Shown in pieces: positions 61,114 through 64,000 of a stretch of DNA of 64,000 nt (positions within the stretch are counted from its first letter, which is position 1; every line of letters starts with the position of its first letter). A model generated the notes under the pieces. It was not told where the DNA came from. It made no database searches and was given only the letters and a program-made list of their open reading frames with translations. A program made the translations under genes and the position numbers. This stretch comes from Anaerolineae bacterium (lineage in GTDB: Bacteria > Chloroflexota > Anaerolineae > Anaerolineales > UBA4823): NCBI GenBank assembly GCA_003327455.1, contig QOQU01000014.1:1-64000 (forward strand). The letters run 5' to 3'.

Positions 61114-61456
61114 TATGAAATCGACCGGACTGTCTCTGATATATACTCAACTTATACCAGGAACATTGTTGATCAAACTGTTGCAAAATGGATGATGATA
61201 CAGTGGAGATCGTCCTCCCTAGGGAATATCCCCCGCTGATGATTTTTGTATCTGGTAAAGCTGGATATGAGACACCAGGCAAGCCTGGCGGTACTTCTCG
61301 GTATGTACCGCCGACCTTCTGGTCGGTAATCCCGGAGGGCATATACCAGGCAAGCCTGGCGACTCTTTAGAATTTACACTGATTTCAACCATTTTTTAGA
61401 TGGTTTTTACCTCTTACGAGGTATAGTCACTTCAAAACACTCGATCGAGAAGCGTC
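61114..61456. other. 343-base spacer between glycosyltransferase copies 1 and 2
   Basis: It contains repeat copy 2, then a segment from about 61370 nearly identical to the one before copy 1, with a TATAGT at 61422-61427 and the CTCGATCGAG palindrome at 61440-61449. No gene is seen in the first 150 bases. Confidence 0.65.
61272..61361. repeat. 90-base multi-palindrome repeat, copy 2
   Basis: Identical to copy 1 at 88 of 90 positions with the same four hairpins. Both copies lie at a similar distance before a glycosyltransferase start (about 95 and 123 bases). Confidence 0.85.
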
Positions 61457-62581
61457 ATGAATCCTCCTTCACCTTTGCTTGCCCTGTGTATGATCGTCAA
61501 AAACGAGGCTGAGAACCTGCCACGCTGTCTGGATAGCGTCAAGGATATCGTTGACGAGATCATCATTGTGGATACAGGTTCAATCGATTCCACAGTCGCA
61601 ATTGCGCAGAGTTATGGGGCTAAAGTATATCCTTTTCAATGGGTAGAGGACTTTTCAGCCGCGCGGAACTTCGGCATTGAAAAAGCGTCTGCGGAGTGGA
61701 TTCTTGTCCTGGATGCGGACGAAGCTCTTGACAAAGAGACAAAGAAAATTCTGCGGGAAGTATTGAGACACAGCCAGGCAGATGCTTATCACTGTATTTT
61801 GAGAAATGTGCTTTCCCTTCATCCAACACTTTTTTACCATGACAGTCCTTATGAAGGATGGGTGCGCGTATTCCGCAACCGCCCTGAGTACCGCTTTGAG
61901 GGCACGTATCACGAGGTGGTAATACCCAGCCTGGTTAGATATCAGGCTATTGTTGAGAGAAGTTCATTTGTGATCTGGCACTATGGACCTCTCAGCGAGA
62001 AAGTTCAGGGTGGTGAGACATCGCGGAGGGAACGCGCCTGGTATTACCTCCGCAAAGCAGCCGAAGAAGAACCCAATAACGGCAACCTGCTCTTTTACCT
62101 GGGCGTGGAATACTATGAACGCGGGGATTTTGAGAACGCTTACCAGGTGTTGAAGCGGGCTACCTTTGAGGTTGGGACTGAACTGGCAAATGCCTATCAC
62201 ACCAAGTTAGGCTTGATTTATTTGGGAGAGATCGCCTACCAACGGGAGGAATACAGTCTGGCAAGCGGCTGCGCCAAGGGCAGTCTGGCACTCAAAGAGT
62301 ACCCTGAATTGAACTCGAGAGCCTGGCTGCTATTGTGCAAGTCCTTTCTGAGCGTCATCCAACAAGGGGTTCTCCAAGCCACCGATTTGCCTGATCAGAC
62401 GCAAAGGCATCAACGTTATGCCCATTACCTTCAACTGCTTGGTGAGATGGAAGCCGATCTGCGTTACCAACTCAATTGGAGTTCCACCCCTCAAGAACAG
62501 ACCTTTTTTTCGCACTGGTTGGCTCAGACCCAGCGATTAACTTTCCTAACCCGGCAAGCTATAGAGGAAAACTCAGGATAA
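61457..62581 (+). CDS. SunS-like GT2 glycosyltransferase with TPR region, copy 2
   Basis: The 374-residue protein shares its first 45 or so residues almost exactly with copy 1 (LLALCMIVKNEAENLPRCLDS), then diverges. It keeps VDTGS, LDADEA and the TPR-like C-terminal half (LLFYLGVEYYERGDFENAYQVLKRA). The stop overlaps the next ATG (TAATG), so copies 2 and 3 are translationally coupled. Confidence 0.85.
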   Translation: MNPPSPLLALCMIVKNEAENLPRCLDSVKDIVDEIIIVDTGSIDSTVAIAQSYGAKVYPFQWVEDFSAARNFGIEKASAEWILVLDADEALDKETKKILREVLRHSQADAYHCILRNVLSLHPTLFYHDSPYEGWVRVFRNRPEYRFEGTYHEVVIPSLVRYQAIVERSSFVIWHYGPLSEKVQGGETSRRERAWYYLRKAAEEEPNNGNLLFYLGVEYYERGDFENAYQVLKRATFEVGTELANAYHTKLGLIYLGEIAYQREEYSLASGCAKGSLALKEYPELNSRAWLLLCKSFLSVIQQGVLQATDLPDQTQRHQRYAHYLQLLGEMEADLRYQLNWSSTPQEQTFFSHWLAQTQRLTFLTRQAIEENSG

Positions 62582-63705
62582 TGGCTCAAAAACCGCTGCT
62601 TTCACTCTGTATGATTGTAAAGAACGAGGAGGTTTACCTGCCGCAGTGCCTGGAAAGCGCTCGAGGGGTGGTTGACGAGATCGTTATTGTCGATACCGGC
62701 TCAACCGATAACACTCGCAGCATCGCGAAACAGTATGGCGCATCGGTTTATGAATATGAGTGGCAGGATGATTTTGCGGCTGCCCGTAACTACAGCCTCG
62801 AAAAAGCAAACGGGGTATTCATCCTGTTTCTGGATGCTGACGAGGAGCTCTCCCCCAATGCGAAGGAACAACTCCGTCCCCTCTTACTCCAGAACGACGC
62901 CGAGGGCTTCTATCTCATCGTACGTTGCTTTGGTTCAGTCAATTCCCTGGCGCCCTTTTACGACTCCGAGCAAGTGCGTCTATTCCGCAACCGCCCGCAA
63001 TATCGCTTTGAAAATGCGATCCATGAAATGATTTATCCTTCCATCGTTGCGCATGGAGGCAAACTAATCAAAGGCGACTTGATCATCCATCACTACGGTT
63101 ATCTGAAACAGGTGGTTCAGGCAAGCGAGTCGCGCATTGAGCGCGATCGGCGCTTACTAGAAAAAATGTACCAGGAGGATCCCACTTCCCAATACGTCAA
63201 GGCAAAATTAGGCTTTATCTACCTGTTACAAAGCCGCTATCCAGAAGCCTTGCAGCTCCTTCAAGAAGTGGTTCAGGAAATCGACTCGCGCAATGTAGAA
63301 GCTGACTTTCTACACACCATATTTATCGCCCTGGCGCAGACAGCGCAAGCAATGGGCAATTATGCCTTAGCCAGAGAGTGTGCCAGGGCCGGTTGGGCAT
63401 TGAACACTCAGCCCTCCCTGACGCGCTCGTCAAAGTTCTACTACGCCACTTCAACGGCTGCCTCGATACTGAGCCATCTTGAAGCGTTGACGCAGGAATC
63501 AAAGGAGCCCTTAGCCAGGTCTCGAGTTCAAGAGGATCTGGCGCGTTGTAGCAAGGAGATTGACGAATCTATTTCAATCCTCAATGAGTTGTATGCCGAC
63601 AGGGATCTAAGCCCACAGGCAAAGGAGAACCTGGCTATCTGGCAGCAAAAAACCGAACTCGTCCGTCAGATGGTCGAGCGTATCTCGGAGATGATGACAG
63701 GTTAG
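62581..63705 (+). CDS. SunS-like GT2 glycosyltransferase with TPR region, copy 3
   Basis: The 374-residue protein begins MAQKPLLSLCMIVKNEEVYLPQ, with VDTGSTDNT, FLDADEEL, and TPR-like helices (KAKLGFIYLLQSRYPEALQLL). The ATG at 62581 overlaps the previous stop; the longer frame from 62476 lies inside copy 2 and is rejected. Confidence 0.85.
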   Translation: MAQKPLLSLCMIVKNEEVYLPQCLESARGVVDEIVIVDTGSTDNTRSIAKQYGASVYEYEWQDDFAAARNYSLEKANGVFILFLDADEELSPNAKEQLRPLLLQNDAEGFYLIVRCFGSVNSLAPFYDSEQVRLFRNRPQYRFENAIHEMIYPSIVAHGGKLIKGDLIIHHYGYLKQVVQASESRIERDRRLLEKMYQEDPTSQYVKAKLGFIYLLQSRYPEALQLLQEVVQEIDSRNVEADFLHTIFIALAQTAQAMGNYALARECARAGWALNTQPSLTRSSKFYYATSTAASILSHLEALTQESKEPLARSRVQEDLARCSKEIDESISILNELYADRDLSPQAKENLAIWQQKTELVRQMVERISEMMTG

Positions 63706-63764
63706 CTGAAGATGCTGAACACGCTATGGGAATCTGTCTTTCCTGAGTGCAAAGGAAGAAAGGC

Positions 63765-64000
63765 ATGGAAAAGCCGCTCATTTCGCTGTGTATGATTGTC
63801 AAGGATGAAGAAACATATCTGCCCCGCTGCCTGGCAAGTGTCAAGGAGGTGGTTGATGAAATCATTATTGTGGACACCGGGTCGAAAGATCAGACCAAGG
63901 CGATCGCTCAGAGTTGTGGAGCAAAGGTCTACGATTTCGAATGGTGTGATGATTTTGCGGCTGCTCGAAACCACAGCCTCGAAAAGGCAACGGGGAAGTG
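63765..64000 (+). CDS. SunS-like GT2 glycosyltransferase, copy 4 (partial, runs off the window)
   Basis: The first 78 codons are visible: MEKPLISLCMIVKDEETYLPR, VDTGSKDQT, and FEWCDDFAAARNHSLEKA in two stretches. AAAGGAAGAAAGG precedes the ATG. The array therefore continues beyond the right edge. Confidence 0.85.
   Translation, partial: MEKPLISLCMIVKDEETYLPRCLASVKEVVDEIIIVDTGSKDQTKAIAQSCGAKVYDFEWCDDFAAARNHSLEKATGK

Noticed and set aside
59806-61361. Spaced repeats as a CRISPR array
   Set aside because: Only two copies 1.4 kb apart, with a gene between them and internal palindromes; no cas genes.
61076-61370. Open frames on both strands across the 90-base repeat (for example reading TPGKPGGTSRYVPP)
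   Set aside because: They follow the repeat, occur at both copies on both strands and have no start signals or family match.
62476-62580. 35-residue N-terminal extension of glycosyltransferase copy 3
   Set aside because: It lies within copy 2 in another frame; the ATG at 62581 starts the family N-terminus and overlaps the previous stop.

Overview
The window (about 52 % GC by eye) reads as chromosome of a flagellated bacterium, most likely of the phylum Chloroflexota (Anaerolineae-like). This placement is inference from the style of the multi-GAF sensor kinases, a zinc-finger YceD/DUF177 protein, a T-box leader and a flagellar set without P- or L-ring genes (flgI, flgH). Missing rings point to a cell envelope without a conventional periplasmic ring assembly.

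Layout. 1-61 is the start of an IS transposase running off the left edge, next to a 1463-residue multi-GAF hybrid kinase whose 5' end looks damaged. 4.7-16.8 kb is housekeeping: a 38-residue membrane protein, uvrC, cinA/pncC, metG, a primary-type sigma factor, yceD, rdgB, a NarL-type sensor kinase, an alpha/beta hydrolase, tRNA-Val(GAC), and directly behind it a threonine T-box leader and thrS. 16.9-21.3 kb has a nuclease-fold gene remnant and a three-gene signalling operon (receiver-PAS-degenerate kinase, OmpR-type regulator, GAF-PAS kinase). 21.4-40.1 kb (+ strand) is the first flagellar block: flbD-motAB-fliLMNOPQ, an inserted HDOD/receiver pair, fliR-flhBAF, a small membrane protein, fliA, a DUF6115/SwrB-like gene, two rod genes, then flgM-flgN-flgK-flgL-csrA behind a nearly perfect sigma-28 promoter. 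40.2-56.2 kb (- strand) is the second, convergent block: flgC-fliE-fliF-fliG-fliH-fliI-fliJ-transglycosylase-flgB-fliK-flgD-(flagellar operon protein)-flgE-fliK2(YlqG-like)-flhX, and fliC-fliD-flaG-fliS. 56.6-59.6 kb holds rsmG, a MOSC protein, recF and def. 59.7-64.0 kb is a tandem array of at least four SunS-like GT2/TPR glycosyltransferases, two of them preceded by a 90-bp multi-palindrome repeat.

How it fits together. The window holds nearly all parts of a ring-less flagellum: export gate, C-ring, stator, rod, hook, filament and chaperones. It also holds the control layer: FliA/FlgM, CsrA and FlbD. Two flagellar operons share a promoter of the form CCCTTCA-N7-TTTA-N18-TATGCTA, and its upstream half recurs before fliR. 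The flagellin and flaG leaders carry hairpins with GGA in the loop and a GGA in the Shine-Dalgarno, the architecture of CsrA control known for Bacillus hag; the csrA gene is itself in the late operon. The glycosyltransferase array may modify flagellin, but that link is only inferred from proximity and family.

No CRISPR array, rRNA or replication origin was seen. recF here lacks dnaA/dnaN/gyrB neighbours.
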